A stretch of DNA of 64,000 bases from Rosa chinensis (Eukaryota > Streptophyta > Magnoliopsida > Rosales > Rosaceae): positions 3,539,001 to 3,603,000 of the forward strand of contig NC_037088.1 in NCBI RefSeq assembly GCF_002994745.2, given 5' to 3'. Made by a program: the position numbers and the translations under genes. The stretch's first letter is position 1. Every line of letters begins with the position of its first letter. The notes beneath the pieces were generated by a model. That model searched no databases and was not told the DNA's origin. It saw nothing but the letters and a program-made list of their open reading frames with translations. Positions 21,284-32,398 of this stretch are shown here, one piece after another.

Positions 21284-22500
21284 CTAACCAATGCTCAAAT
21301 AATCAAGAGGTTTTTGTTCCTCTTCCAGAACATATAGGAGATTATCAATCTCTTCTTCTATTTTGTAGATTCTAGTTTGAAGTCTATAAATAATAGGGGC
21401 ATTTTATATTACACCCAAATTTGATTACACCTATTAGATTAAACCCATCTATAATTTTTTTTTAATATATACCCAAATCTGTTGATTAAGTTGATTACAT
21501 AAATAAATTCTCATTAAGTGACATAGAAAATAAAATATGTTTTTGTCAAAAATTTCTTAATATGCTACAAGCTCTAAACAAATACACTTGATGAACTAGA
21601 TCATTGATTGAAGCTCTGGTAATCAATACCTAGATCGAGGTTTATATCTGATTTTTTCTATATAAAAGGTATGTTATATTTTTCATATAAACACTTGAAT
21701 GGAAAGCAAACATAGGTTAATAACATATTATACAGTTGTTCTATTTGTAAGGTATGTACTAAAAAGGTACCTGATCATTAGAATACTTTTTTTTTTCTAG
21801 ATAATTTGATTTTAGGTATGTATCTAACATATAGGAGGCTTAGTTTTTGGTTCATACATTCGATTACAGCCTAAATGTTAATGGGTTTCGTATAACATCT
21901 TTGTATTAGAATTTATCATTATTTTCTGTATCATACCTCTTTGTTAGGTTTTCTATTATATTATACCTATGATTGTACAAACAAAAATGTTACACCTATG
22001 ATTATGGTATATATCATTGTGTGTCAATTTCTATTAAGCTTGAACGTTTCTATTATTTAAGCCCACCTACATATACATATTTAGTAGGTACATTAGACAT
22101 GTATTATTTGAGAGAATGTAAAAGGGCAAATTAGATATACATGAAAATAAGGAAAAATATTGATTATATATAGGCCTATAGTTTATATGGAAGGTTTTCT
22201 TTTGATTTTTTTATTTTTTTTTATTTGTATGAATCACTCTATATAGAAGGTTTATCAATGTGATTTGGGTGTAAACTAAAAGAAAAGTATGTATGGGTTT
22301 TTTCTAATAGAAGGTTGAATTTTTGGGTTTATATCTAATTTTCTCATAAATAATATCCCAATAGTTGGGAGAATCTCTATTAAGGCTATCTCTATAGGCT
22401 TTCAATTTTCTCAATTTTTCTATCTCTTTTTGTACTTCTTTGCTAGTGTTTTTGCAGATAGCAGTCAACTCAAGTCTGTCTACAATCGAAATTATGAATA
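21284..22500 (-). pseudogene. Coiled-coil reading frame upstream of the primer site, split by a MITE
   Basis: On the minus strand, about 22500-22356 and 21385-21284 form one open frame of about 80-95 codons if the 950-bp insertion is removed (VDRLELTAICKN; KLRKLKAYRDSLNRDSPNYW; YRLQTRIYKIEEEIDNLL). It ends at a TAG 13 bases before the primer site. I found no in-frame ATG before the upstream stop, so translation would need a non-AUG start or lost upstream sequence. Its heptad-like pattern resembles the small first ORF of some Caulimoviridae. It could also be a remnant from elsewhere. Confidence 0.5.
21396..22345. mobile_element. 950-bp MULE-like MITE inside the viral leader
   Basis: The direct repeat ataaataata flanks the element at 21386-21395 and 22346-22355. 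The left end GGGGCATTTTATATTACACCC is an imperfect inverted match of the right end, which in reverse reads GAGAAAATTAGATATAAACCC. The interior is AT-rich with no coding frame. Its removal restores an open frame across the site, which supports the boundaries. Confidence 0.75.
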
Positions 22501-22845
22501 ATAATTGGTACTGTTTACCTTTGAGTCAGAGGATGCCTGTTAACATTGTATATATATTCAAATAAAACTCTGATGGGCCCACCACGTTTCTAAAACCTTT
22601 ATATAACAATGAACTAGACAGTAAAACTTTATGAAAGAAACTAATGCATATGCAGACTCTGACAAACAAAGACAGCAAAGAAAATTGCTAGATAAAGGGA
22701 GAAAGGGTACTAATGGTAGGGATTTTGAAAAGATGGGTAGGTAGGAAAGAAAATGAGAAAAGTTTGTGTAAGGGGGAACAAAAATAAGACACTGGGGTGT
22801 ATGAGAAGTATTTTCCCGGATTTGGGGTGTATGAGCATTAACCCG

Positions 22846-23016
22846 AAATTAAACTCAGTCACTCAGTCACATGTATATAAACAAAGTTACAAACTGGTCC
22901 TGGTCGTGGATCATATGATTGATGCTCTTTGTATCAAACTGCGAAGATGCTTCCGTTAGAAAACAAACCTTTACCTTATTCCGTTATATTCTAACGTACG
23001 CACGCTGGTAGTGCAT
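22846..23016. repeat. Y1 segment between two insertions
   Basis: Positions 22854-23008 match 41519-41645 (tcctggtcgtggatcatatg, gatgcttccgttagaaaaca). No gene was seen. It is the outer flank of the virus-bearing insertion on the left and of the hAT-like element on the right. Confidence 0.75.
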
Positions 23017-25477
23017 TTAGGACTCATCAAAAAGCCCCCGGCCTGTCAAAAAGCCCGCCTTGGTGGGCCGAGGGCCTGCCGGTCAAAAAGCCCAGCCCAG
23101 CCCACCAAAAGCCCTCTAGGCCCGGCCAGTAAAAGCCCGTAAACTATATTATATATATATATATATATTATATATATATATATATGTATGTATGTTGATG
23201 TGCTCATATTTTCTTAAGTCTTATATTTCTATGCCTCTTTCTCTTGGTATATATGTTTAGTTCTCCTTATTTATGGTTCATTTACGTTAGTTTAGTGTCT
23301 TTGTAGGTGTGTTTCAAACTTTCAAAGAAAGAAGAAAAGAAGCTAAGCTAAGCTAACTAACACAGAAATTGTTGTGCAGAACACCTAAATTTGCTGAATT
23401 ACTAGGAACTTCTCGGATAGAATTAGAAGATGTAAGCTATATGCACGGAAAGCCCCATGTGTCTAGTTTCTGAGGAATTTTACGGTTTGCTATTTTGACT
23501 TTTCTAGAAGGAGTTATGGCAATTTAAGTGAAGACAGTTCAGCTTGGACTGGAGTCTGCAACATCTTTTACAAGTTCATGTCTAGAACCTAACTTCATTG
23601 AATTACTGGGAACTGCTTGGATGGAATTAGGAGTTGTACCCTATATGCATGGAAAGCCCCATGTGTCTAGTTTCTGAAGAATTTTACGGTTTGCGATTCC
23701 AACTTTTTTTAGGAGTTATGGCAATTTAAGTGAAAAAAGTTCAGCTTGGACGGGGAATCTACAACATCTTTTACAATATGCATGGAATGCCCCATCTAGA
23801 AGGCCCAGCACATATATTTGGAAATCTACAGTATGCCACATCATCATTATTGAAGATCCAGGACTTTTAGACATGTTTATATTTGTGTGTGTGTGTGTGT
23901 GTGTGTGTCTTTGTGTGAGTGTGAATTTGTTGTAATTTGGTTTATGGTGAAATTGGAAGTTCTCATACTTCTATATAGAATATGTGCATATATATTCTAG
24001 TATTTTACATGTCATGACCACGGTTGACCGATTCGATTGGATTCAAAAATATGGTGAAATTAGCTAAATTTTTTATCACACTCATAATTTATTATAATAA
24101 TCTCATCCAACGGTCGGCTTTTCCATTTTATTTGAATTGATAGAGGTTGCCCTTTAGAGTGTATGATATATAAATATAGGTTTATAAAAGTAACTAAGTT
24201 TGACCTAGTTGATCAAATTCGAAACGAGAACCAAATTGGCTAGATTTTCTATAACCACCATAAAACATTACAATCTCTCCATCGAGCGGTTGGTTTCTCC
24301 GAATTCATTTTCCACTTCATGGTTGCTTTAGAATGAACCTCAACAATTTAAATGCAATGTGTAAGTCATACAACTTTAGAAGGAAAATTGGTATAGGCCA
24401 AAGTGTTTGTAATTAATTTTTATTTTTTTTTATCTTATGTCCACGCACATCCATTGGTGGAATATTTACAAACGTAATGTGAAAAAATAAGCACGTTTCG
24501 CGGTCGTGATTCCATCGGTCAACTCAGAAGACATATAAGTGACGACGGTTGACCAATTCGATTGGATTCGAAAATATGGTGAAATTGGCTAAATTTTTTA
24601 CCACATTAATAATTTATTGTAATAATGTCATCCAATGGTCCATTTTTCCATTTTCTTTGAATTGATAGGGGTTGCTCTTTGGAGTGTATGATATATAGAT
24701 ATAGGTTTATAAGAGTAACTAAATTTGACTTAGTTGATCGAATTCGAAAAGAGAATCAAATTAGCTGAATTTTTTACAATCACCATAAAACATTACAATC
24801 TCTCAATCGAGCGGTTGATTTCTCTAAATTCATTTTCCACTTCATGGTTGCTTTAGAATGAACCTCAACAATTTAAATGCAATATAAAAGTCGTACAACT
24901 TTAGGAGGCAAATTAATATAAGCCAACATCTTTGTAATTAAAATTGAAATTTTTATCTTATGTCTACACACATCCATCAATGAAATATTTACAGACGTGA
25001 TGTGAAAAAATAAGCACGTTTCGCGGTCGTCATGCCATCAGTCAACCAAGAAAACATACAAGTGACAACGGTTGACTAATTCGATCGAATTCGAAAATAT
25101 GGTGAAATTGGCTAAATTTTTTACCACACTCATAATTTATTGTAATAATCTCATCCAATGGTCCATTTTTCCATTTTCTTTGAATTGATAGGGGTTACTC
25201 TTTGGAGTGTATGATATATAGATGTAAGTTTATAAAAAATATTATCTTTAAAGATTTATTTGTAAATAAAGCCCGCAAGGCCCTCCCTGAAAAAGCCCGC
25301 AAGGCTTAACCCGGCCAGGTCTGAAAATGCCCGCGAGGCCCGCATTAAATGGATGGGCTTGGATCCTTCAATTTACAATAAAGCCCGGCCCGCTATTATT
25401 TAAAAATGGTGTAAGGCCCGACCAGGCCCGGCCCAAGCCCACTACTAATGGGCCGGGTCGGGCCCGTTGATGAGGCC
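23017..25477. mobile_element. hAT-like non-autonomous element, 2.46 kb
   Basis: The 8-bp repeat tagtgcat flanks the element (23009-23016 and 25478-25485). The ends are related inverted repeats: left TTAGGACTCATCAA, right in reverse GGCCTCATCAA. Both ends are followed by clustered gcccggcc motifs typical of hAT subterminal sequence. Unit 2 lacks it. The interior has no transposase. It holds a degraded LTR-like part (23195-23830, related to the solo LTR at 42682) and a 524-bp tandem repeat. Confidence 0.7.
24021..25240. repeat. 524-bp tandem repeat, about 2.3 copies
   Basis: The phrase cggttgac(c/t) followed by aattcgattggattcgaaaa starts copies at 24021, 24545 and 25069. The third copy is cut short near 25240. 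Copies differ by scattered substitutions, so the expansion is not recent. No coding capacity. Confidence 0.85.
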
Positions 25478-25707
25478 TAGTGCATATGTATGTCAATATG
25501 TGTTGTGGAAGGTACTGCAGACCGTGGAGGGTTTGTCACACCACCAGTTAGATGGAGTTGTAGTTTAGTACCATGTTTCAGATAATCTTAACTAATTGGA
25601 TACTTACAGTTTGCTTATATATTTCTGTAGGAATATGCAGATGTAAGTAATAACAATGAAATTAATTAACCTAGGGAGCCATCACTGTAATATGAATAAG
25701 GTAGAAA

Positions 25708-26459
25708 TGGGGTCATCATTTGGCCCTTTGACCCTAAAGCCCGTCTGGCCCGGCTCTTGCATTAAGGCGGGCCAGCTAGATCGTTTCTCAAATAAGGTAG
25801 GGTATGGTCCATGCAAATGATTGAAATGAAGTCCACCATTTGGGCTCATTAGAGTTAAGTCCGGCATGACCCTTTAAGCCAGCCTAATTAAGCCCTAATA
25901 ATTTTTTATTTTTTTATTTTTTAAATATATATATATATATATATTTATAACATATAACTTATCTCTTTCTGTGTAATTGATTTCCTAAGCTTTATTTTCT
26001 TTAATTTTTGTTTCCTTTGTTAAACCACAAGTAATTTTGGGAGACTATCTCTCTAAATTAATTGAATATAACCACCTTAACTAATATTAAAAATGTTATA
26101 ACTTAATTCCAATATGTGTGTGTGTATTAAATATGATCAACAAAAAACAATGACTCATGCATGTGTTACTTATAAAATCATTGAGCCACATTTTGAGAAA
26201 AAAAAAATAATGTATTTCTTTTTGTTAAACAAAATAAGGCCATTTTTGGCCCTCTTTGGCCCTATTTGGAAGGCTGGCCCGACTCGGCCCTTTCAGCCCC
26301 AACGGCTTGGGCCTTTCGGGCGGATAAAGATTAGCATATTTAAGCCCTGACCCGACCCTACCCGGCCCAAAATTTTGTCAACTTTGACTAAATCGGCTCG
26401 ACCCTAAGCCCTAAAATTTAGGGTAGGGCCAGCCCTTGCCCGACCTATGATGACCCCTA
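25708..26459. mobile_element. hAT-like MITE (unit 1 copy)
   Basis: The ends TGGGGTCATCATTTGG and (in reverse) TAGGGGTCATCATAGG are inverted repeats. The 8-bp flanks are ggtagaaa (25700-25707) and gatagaaa (26460-26467), one mismatch. Subterminal gcccggcc-rich motifs and a central (TA)n tract are present. The same element sits in unit 2 at 41883-42639, so it predates the duplication. Confidence 0.7.
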
Positions 26460-26467
26460 GATAGAAA

Positions 26468-27098
26468 CAAATCATCCCACCAACTGAGCTCAACGTGCAT
26501 GTATTTTCAGAAAAACAAACTCATAATTCATACAAAAATCATGTGCAAATACGTTAGAGAATAGAGGAACGTACACTTGATTATTAGGAGGTGAAGCTAT
26601 TCATCATCTTCATAAGAAACCGGGACAAAAGAAGTTGAAACCATAAAATCTCAAAAATTCAGAATTAACTCACCATGTTTTTTCTTTTCTCTAATAAGAC
26701 TAGCTTTGTCTACATGGACTCACAAAGTCAAGTAAAAAAATAAAGTGGTTAATTTTGGTATATCAGTTTATCCACTTGTTTCTAGACGTGAAAAATTTGA
26801 AATTTGAAATGAATGCAGTTATCTATCTTATACTTGTAGTCCACGTCTCTCTTCTATAATTATCTCTTTATTTTATTTATTTTTATATATTTCTTTTGCT
26901 TATTATTATAATAACCATTATGTTTTTTTTTTTTGTTCAATTAACTGAATATGAGTAATTAAGGTAGTTCAAAATTTGGTGAAACTTTTGAGGGCTTCGC
27001 TTTATGGTAGTAAAGATTAACTCACCATATTACCATGGCCTTAACCCTTATATAGAAGGTTATTATTTTGGCCAATCACTATAAATTTTTGGCCCTAG
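26468..27098. other. Y1 intergenic stretch
   Basis: AT-rich sequence shared with 44165-44744. I see no gene, RNA gene or transposon end in it. Confidence 0.5.
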
Positions 27099-27431
27099 CT
27101 CAACCCACCTCGATACAAGCTGATCTTGGAAGATCACTTTTATCAACTAGACGAATTGCGATAGCATAAGAGTATGAACAGATAAGAAAATTACATTTGA
27201 AGGACTATACTCAACCCACCTCGATACAAGCTGATCTTGGAAGATCACTTTTATTAACTGGACGAATTGCGATAGCATAAGAGTATGAACAGATAAGAAA
27301 ATTACATTTGAAGGACTATACTCAACCCACCTCGATACAAGCTGATCTTGGAAGATCACTTTAATCAACTGGACGAATTGCGATAGCATAAGAGTATGAA
27401 CAGATAAGAAAATTACATTTGAAGGACTATA
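27099..27431. repeat. Three-copy 111-bp tandem repeat, unit 1 only
   Basis: Units start near 27101, 27212 and 27323 with caacccacctcgatacaagc and include the phrase gaattgcgatagcataagag. Unit 2 has a single copy (44752-44862). Copies differ at very few positions, so the expansion happened after the tandem duplication. Confidence 0.9.
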
Positions 27432-27440
27432 GAGTTTTAT

Positions 27441-27539
27441 CTACTAGTACTACTACTACTACTACCACCACTACAACTACTATCACTACTACTACTACTA
27501 CTACCCACTACCTACCACCACAACCACCACCACCACTAC

Positions 27540-27573
<34 letters not shown>

Positions 27574-27575
27574 GT
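27441..27575. repeat. Trinucleotide arrays (ACT/ACC then TTA)
   Basis: About 90 bp of mixed act/acc/aac triplets, then about 11 tta triplets. This replaces the left end of the MULE that is intact in unit 2 at 44898, so the microsatellite marks a unit 1 rearrangement. Confidence 0.85.
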
Positions 27576-28586
27576 TTACTTTTGGGACTATTTTGCACTC
27601 TCTCTCTTTGTCTCATAAAGAGTGAGAGTGGAAAAGAGAGAAGTCAAGGAGACTTCAACGGAGGTTCCCAAACTCCGGTTACCAGTCAACGGAGGTAGCC
27701 GGAAGTCACAATAGAGATCATCAGATATCTCATAGGTCGCTGAAGATTATTATTACCCCAATAAATTTTTATTGCTCCTTAATAAACTTCTATTGGGGGA
27801 CAATAAAAATTTATTTCTGGGCAATAAAAGTTTATTTGGGAGAAGAGAGACTAATTTCCTTAAAATTAGACAAATAAATCATTGATTGAGGAAGAATATA
27901 AAAGTCTATTGGTTTGGGCACTGGAAAAAGGGACTAATATCTCTAAAATTAGACAAATAAAACTATGATTGAGGAAGAAGATAAGGAGATTACATCAATT
28001 CAAAACCTTTATTGGGAGACAATAAAAGTTTGTTTGGGGGAAGGGCTCCCTACAATTAGCCAAATAAGACTTTCATTGAGGAAGAAGATGAGGAGATTAC
28101 ATCAATCCAAAACCTTTTATTTGGGAGCAATGAAAGTTTATGGGGTTTTATTGGGGGGCAATAAAAATTTATTTGGGGGACGAGAGATTAATCTTCTTAA
28201 AATTAGACAAATAAAACTTTGATTTGAGGAAGAAGATGAGGAAATTACATCAATTCAAAACCTTTTATTTGGGGGACAATAAAACCAATAAAATTTGGGC
28301 ATTGGGAAGGGGGACTAGTATCCCTAAAATTAGACAATAAAATTTTGAGTGAGGAAGAAGATGAGGAGAGTACATCAATTAATTTTTTTTTTTTTTTATT
28401 GAGAGGCAATAAAAGTATGTAGGGTTTTATTGGGGCCAATAAAAGTTTACTTGGAGGAACGAGGACTAATGTCCTTAAAATTATACAACTAAAACTTTGA
28501 TTTAGTAAAAAGATGAGGAGAGTACATCAATTAATTTTTTTTTATTGGGAGGCAATAAAAGTTTATAGGGTTTTATTGGGACAAAT

Positions 28587-29496
28587 TGTTCATGTTGGAA
28601 TTTGGATAGGGTAATGTCTATGACTTTTCAAACATTGTACACGTAAGATGTGTTGAAAAGTCAAAATGTCCACGAGGGATTCTGACTTTTCAACGATAAC
28701 AAAATAATAAACGTTGAACAAAAATGTTCAATCATACATTATAACTAAATAAATCTCAGCCTCAACTTCCAACCCTCGTTACTCGAATGTCGTGGGCCTT
28801 AGAGTTGGAAGGTCACTCTTATAGCTCGGTCATCACCCAAGCATGTAATGTCATGATTGACCAGCATTGCTCAGTTGGACTATCAAAGCCTCCTTCTACA
28901 TGAGATTGCTCACAAGGGCTTGATTTACTCAAATCAAGGAGCAAATCTAACCTAACTAGACAAGTGTCACAATCCTATATCCAGCATGGCCATGAACGTG
29001 AGCTAAGGGCGATGTGATTAGAAGAGACCACAAAATGGTGGCATCTGTCACCCACTCGGCCAAACCCATGCTGATGGCATGTCAAAAAGGAGCTGACAAC
29101 CTTATTTTCGAGGCCAACCATACTTCAACAGTGTACCTCAACCACCTCCAAGCCCTATAAAAAGGACTCTTCATTCATTCGGGGCTCCCTGGGATCTTTT
29201 GATCACTTTCCAATATACCAAAAAACTTCTCCTCCTTCTCACTTTCTGATTTGATCATCGGAGCCTGATAGGCCGGCACCACGCTGGTGCCTATTTGAGT
29301 TACCTTTTTCTCTCTTCAATATCTGGATCAGTTTCACCCTAGACCTCTAAGATGGTAGCAGATCATATGCTGAACCTACCAGTCAACCCTATGGAGAGAG
29401 GATAAACCCCACATCCAAGATCCTACCCCACTATCTTCCACCTTGGATTTCAATGGAACCCTGTTGACCTGATGCAAACGAAATTTTGCATCAACA
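28587..29496. mobile_element. Solo LTR, 910 bp
   Basis: It starts TGTTCATG, ends GCATCAACA and is flanked by caaat (28582-28586 and 29497-29501). Unit 2 has the empty site near 46065-46080. No internal coding region. Probably Ty3/gypsy by its end style, but the family is not fixed. Confidence 0.75.
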
Positions 29497-30020
29497 CAAA
29501 TAAAAGTTTGGAGGAACGAGGACTAATCTCCCTAAAATTATAAAACTAAAACTTTGATTGAGGAAGAAGATGAAGAGATTATACCAATTCAAAATCTTTT
29601 ATTGGGGGACAATACACTAAAAGTTGATTTATTTTTGTTCATTTTTTGAAGAAACTTTATTCATAGAAGTTGTAGAGGACATTGGGAACTCGGAAAAATC
29701 ATCTCCAAACGCATAATCTTTTTTCCGACACAGGAACATTGCAGCGTTGCTGTCATATAGTCTAGCCATGAAACTTGTCCCACTCTCTTCATTTTCGAAC
29801 CCTCTTTCCAACCATAGATGTCTTGCACCATGTTATTCACCATACATAATTAATCGAAGAAAAGAAGATTCGGCCCTTTTTCGGTATCTTTTTTAAAATT
29901 TCGGCCAAATTGAAAGGGAGACCAACTGGGTTTTGTTCATCTTGCAATTCTCTACAAGCCTTCTAAGTATCACATCTACCCAACTCAAAAACGAAGATCC
30001 GGCAACCAGAATTTAGTTTC

Positions 30021-30053
<33 letters not shown>
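30021..30053. repeat. (GA)n microsatellite
   Basis: About 16 ga repeats near the right end of the MULE. The homologous tract in unit 2 is at about 46612-46647. Confidence 0.9.
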
Positions 30054-30056
<3 letters not shown>

Positions 30057-30196
30057 AGTAGCAATGCCTAATCTTTTATTTTTCAGAGTCTAAAATAGAA
30101 AATTTTGCTCTTAAATTGGGTGGGTATGAATTAAAATCTCTTGCTGGATTAAGTAAGAGAATTTTGGCTCAAATTTGGGCATTGAGTCAAGGCCCC

Positions 30197-31238
30197 AACA
30201 TATGAATACTATGCACCCACAAAGTTTTAAAAAGAACGCGCCTCACACGCTTTTGAGAAAAAATAAAAAACAGAAAGCGAGTGTTCCTCTCTTGATCAAA
30301 TACTGCCGACAATGTTGTCATTAATTGCTTCCTAGTCCGAGCGAGGAGGTTAGTTTAGTAGGCTGGAGATGGTGCGTCGTTTTTGTTTTGATTTTGGTAT
30401 CTTAATGCCTTCGAGGGTTGGAGTTGGAGTAGGAAGGAGAGAAGAAGACCGAGGTCCAGAATGCAGATCGAGTTGTACCAGCGAGGGAGGGTCCAAATCC
30501 GAGAATAGCGATGGTGTTGAGGTTTTTCAGGGGTTTTGTTCCTCGATTCAGTGTCCTTTTTTTCGGAGCATATTAGTCAGGGCAATTTATTGAATGGATC
30601 GGACATCTCTGATGAGCTGAAGTCAAATTGAATCTCCAGCCGAGTGTTGATGATTTGTCACTGGGGCTTGTGAGAGCTTGGTGAGGTCACGAATCCGGTA
30701 GTGGTGGTCCCGTTAGCGGTGGCTGTGATACCTCGATCAACACCTATTGATAGATTATTAGATACGTTTGGGGTCGGTTTCATACCACTTGTAACACTTC
30801 ATGAATGTATTTTTTTAGAAGAAATAAAATCCATTAATAGCCGAGGAGATTACAATTTATTGGACTAATCGATTGTGGTCACAACATGATGACACACATT
30901 CCTACAAAGAGTCGCAGTAACGGGTCTGTCACTAATAGGAACATTCATGAGCTAAACGAGCTCAATCCCTAACCAAATTTTATGCCCAAAACCATAAGCT
31001 ACAATAACAATTTTGAGGGTAACGATACAACCTCGCCATTAAATTGAACAATTTACCCTGTCCAAATACTGGCAAACCATGTGGGAGGGAAATTCAATCA
31101 CCATAATGTTGACAACTAGAAAGTACCAAAATTAGAACACATACTTCCAGATAATAAAACCACATAAATGACCAAACCAAGACTCTCAAACCCTAACTCG
31201 AATGAGTAGGGACTTATTGAACCTAACAAAAAAAAAAA
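30197..31238. other. Y1 stretch between two MULEs
   Basis: This matches 46789-47876 in unit 2. A short open frame (30369-30593, MVRRFCFDFGILMP...) is partly kept in unit 2 (46957-47163), but both are short, Arg/Gly/Ser-rich and unlike any family I know. I do not call a gene here. Confidence 0.45.
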
Positions 31239-31439
31239 GGGGGAAATTTTAACAATAGTACATTATAATGGGCCCACTTTGAATTTTGGTAAATTTACTT
31301 ATAGAAATATCAAAATGGTATATGGCTTTCAAATCTCGACCTAATTTTGGTACATGTCGTTACATCCACCTTTAACTTTATGCAATCATTCATTTTGCAA
31401 AGGGTTCTCCGACATCGTGTTCAACCTCCCCACCATAAT

Positions 31440-31583
31440 TGTCAGTGTTGCAATCATGCCGACTTGGTTGTCGGATTGTACAGATTTTTGTCACAGACGG
31501 CGAAGCCAACGATTCCTCTAACGAAGACGAGCTGGAGCTCTTCTTCAGGCGCCAGAGAATGAACAAGTATGTGAATGAGATTT
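31440..31583 (+). pseudogene. CRF-type AP2/ERF gene fragment in a MULE (unit 1)
   Basis: The frame reads FVTDGEANDSSNEDE, then LFFRRQRMNKYVNEI, which resembles the N-terminal CRF domain of cytokinin response factors (basic start, TD.DATDSSS.EE, YVNEI). It is cut by the LTR insertion at 31584. No AP2 DNA-binding domain is present. It is the duplicate of the copy at 48100-48260. Confidence 0.5.
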
Positions 31584-32173
31584 TGTTGGTGAAATTACAA
31601 TAAAAATATAATTTCTATATGAGATATTCGTTGACAATAGGCTGAGGCACATGTATCTCTCTCTCTTTAAGGAGATTCTAGCCCCCTGCGGAACAATGCC
31701 GATGCACTAGAAATCTCTTGGCTTGTCCTCTCCAGCATACAACTGCCCAACAACAAGTTATACGGCTCAAACCAATCTGCACAAATTGGAGGAACCCAAA
31801 GCTCCACCAAAAGAACACCTTTCTTTGGCCAAAAAACACACAAGATACTTTGGGGGATTTTGGAAAGAAAGTTGATGGGTGAATAGTAATGTTTTGTAAT
31901 AGTATTACGTAAAAAGCAAGGATATATTTTAGCATGCAATAAATGGTGCTATTTATAGGCTCTTAGGACACTCCCTGCAATTAATAGGGTAGTAACCAAA
32001 AGCCATATGTTACAAGCATTAAAACCCAAAATAAATCAAAATAAAACACCATGACTTACAAAATAAAATTCAAAATAAATTCTGAATTTAAACACACAAA
32101 TAAATTCAGAATTTAAACAGAAAATAAATTCACCCAAATTTAATTTCAAATAAAATATTAAAATGTAACAACA
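31584..32173. mobile_element. 590-bp LTR-type insertion
   Basis: It begins TGTTGGTGAAATTAC and ends GTAACAACA. The left flank is gattt and the right flank gattg, an imperfect 5-bp duplication. Unit 2 lacks it (48222). A tatttata box lies at about 31948-31957. Most likely a solo LTR; orientation not determined. Confidence 0.55.
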
Positions 32174-32398
32174 GATTGAGTCATGTTCGAGAGGCCAAGG
32201 TGGCTGCCTTTTGGAAGTGCAAGATGACAAGGACAGTAATTTACTTCATTCAATTGCCAATTGAAGCCTCAAAACCCTTCGACATAGTTCCTTGGTTAGT
32301 TGGCTACTTTGGGTTCTAATTTCAGAAGGATCCAATCCTTTTTATTGTATTTTATGAATTGGTAATTATTTTTCTTTTATAAGATTGATTAGGGATTT

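Larger units (their letters stand above)
13671..22844. mobile_element. 9.2-kb insertion with MULE-like ends that contains an endogenous caulimovirid
   Basis: The segment is flanked by the 9-bp repeat gaaattaaa (13662-13670 and 22845-22853). Unit 2 has the intact empty site, with one gaaattaaa at 41510-41518. The segment starts GGGTTTTTTCCGGTATACCC and, read in reverse from its right end, starts GGGTTAATGCTCATACACCC. These ends are only weakly inverted, so the Mutator label rests mainly on the 9-bp duplication and the GGG...CCC ends. Either the virus is nested in a MULE or the MULE carries it; both fit. About 320 bp on each side of the viral part belong to neither clear viral nor clear duplicated sequence. 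Confidence 0.65.
27576..30196. mobile_element. MULE (unit 1 copy), left end lost, interrupted by a solo LTR
   Basis: This matches the unit 2 element at 44898-46788 from the sequence ggactattttgc onward to the right end ...tcaaggcccc. The left inverted repeat has been replaced by trinucleotide arrays. The interior has a GC-richer stretch with accggt-type phrases and then many imperfect units built around attggggggcaataaaagtt. A 910-bp LTR at 28587-29496 interrupts it. Confidence 0.65.

Noticed and set aside
24000..25300. CRISPR-like or satellite array
   Set aside because: Only about 2.3 copies with a 524-bp period and no spacer structure, within a transposon of a plant genome.
27147..27389. 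80-codon repetitive minus-strand frame
   Set aside because: Simple translation of the 111-bp tandem repeat.
27419..27625. Thr/Pro/Leu-rich frame
   Set aside because: Translation of trinucleotide repeats.
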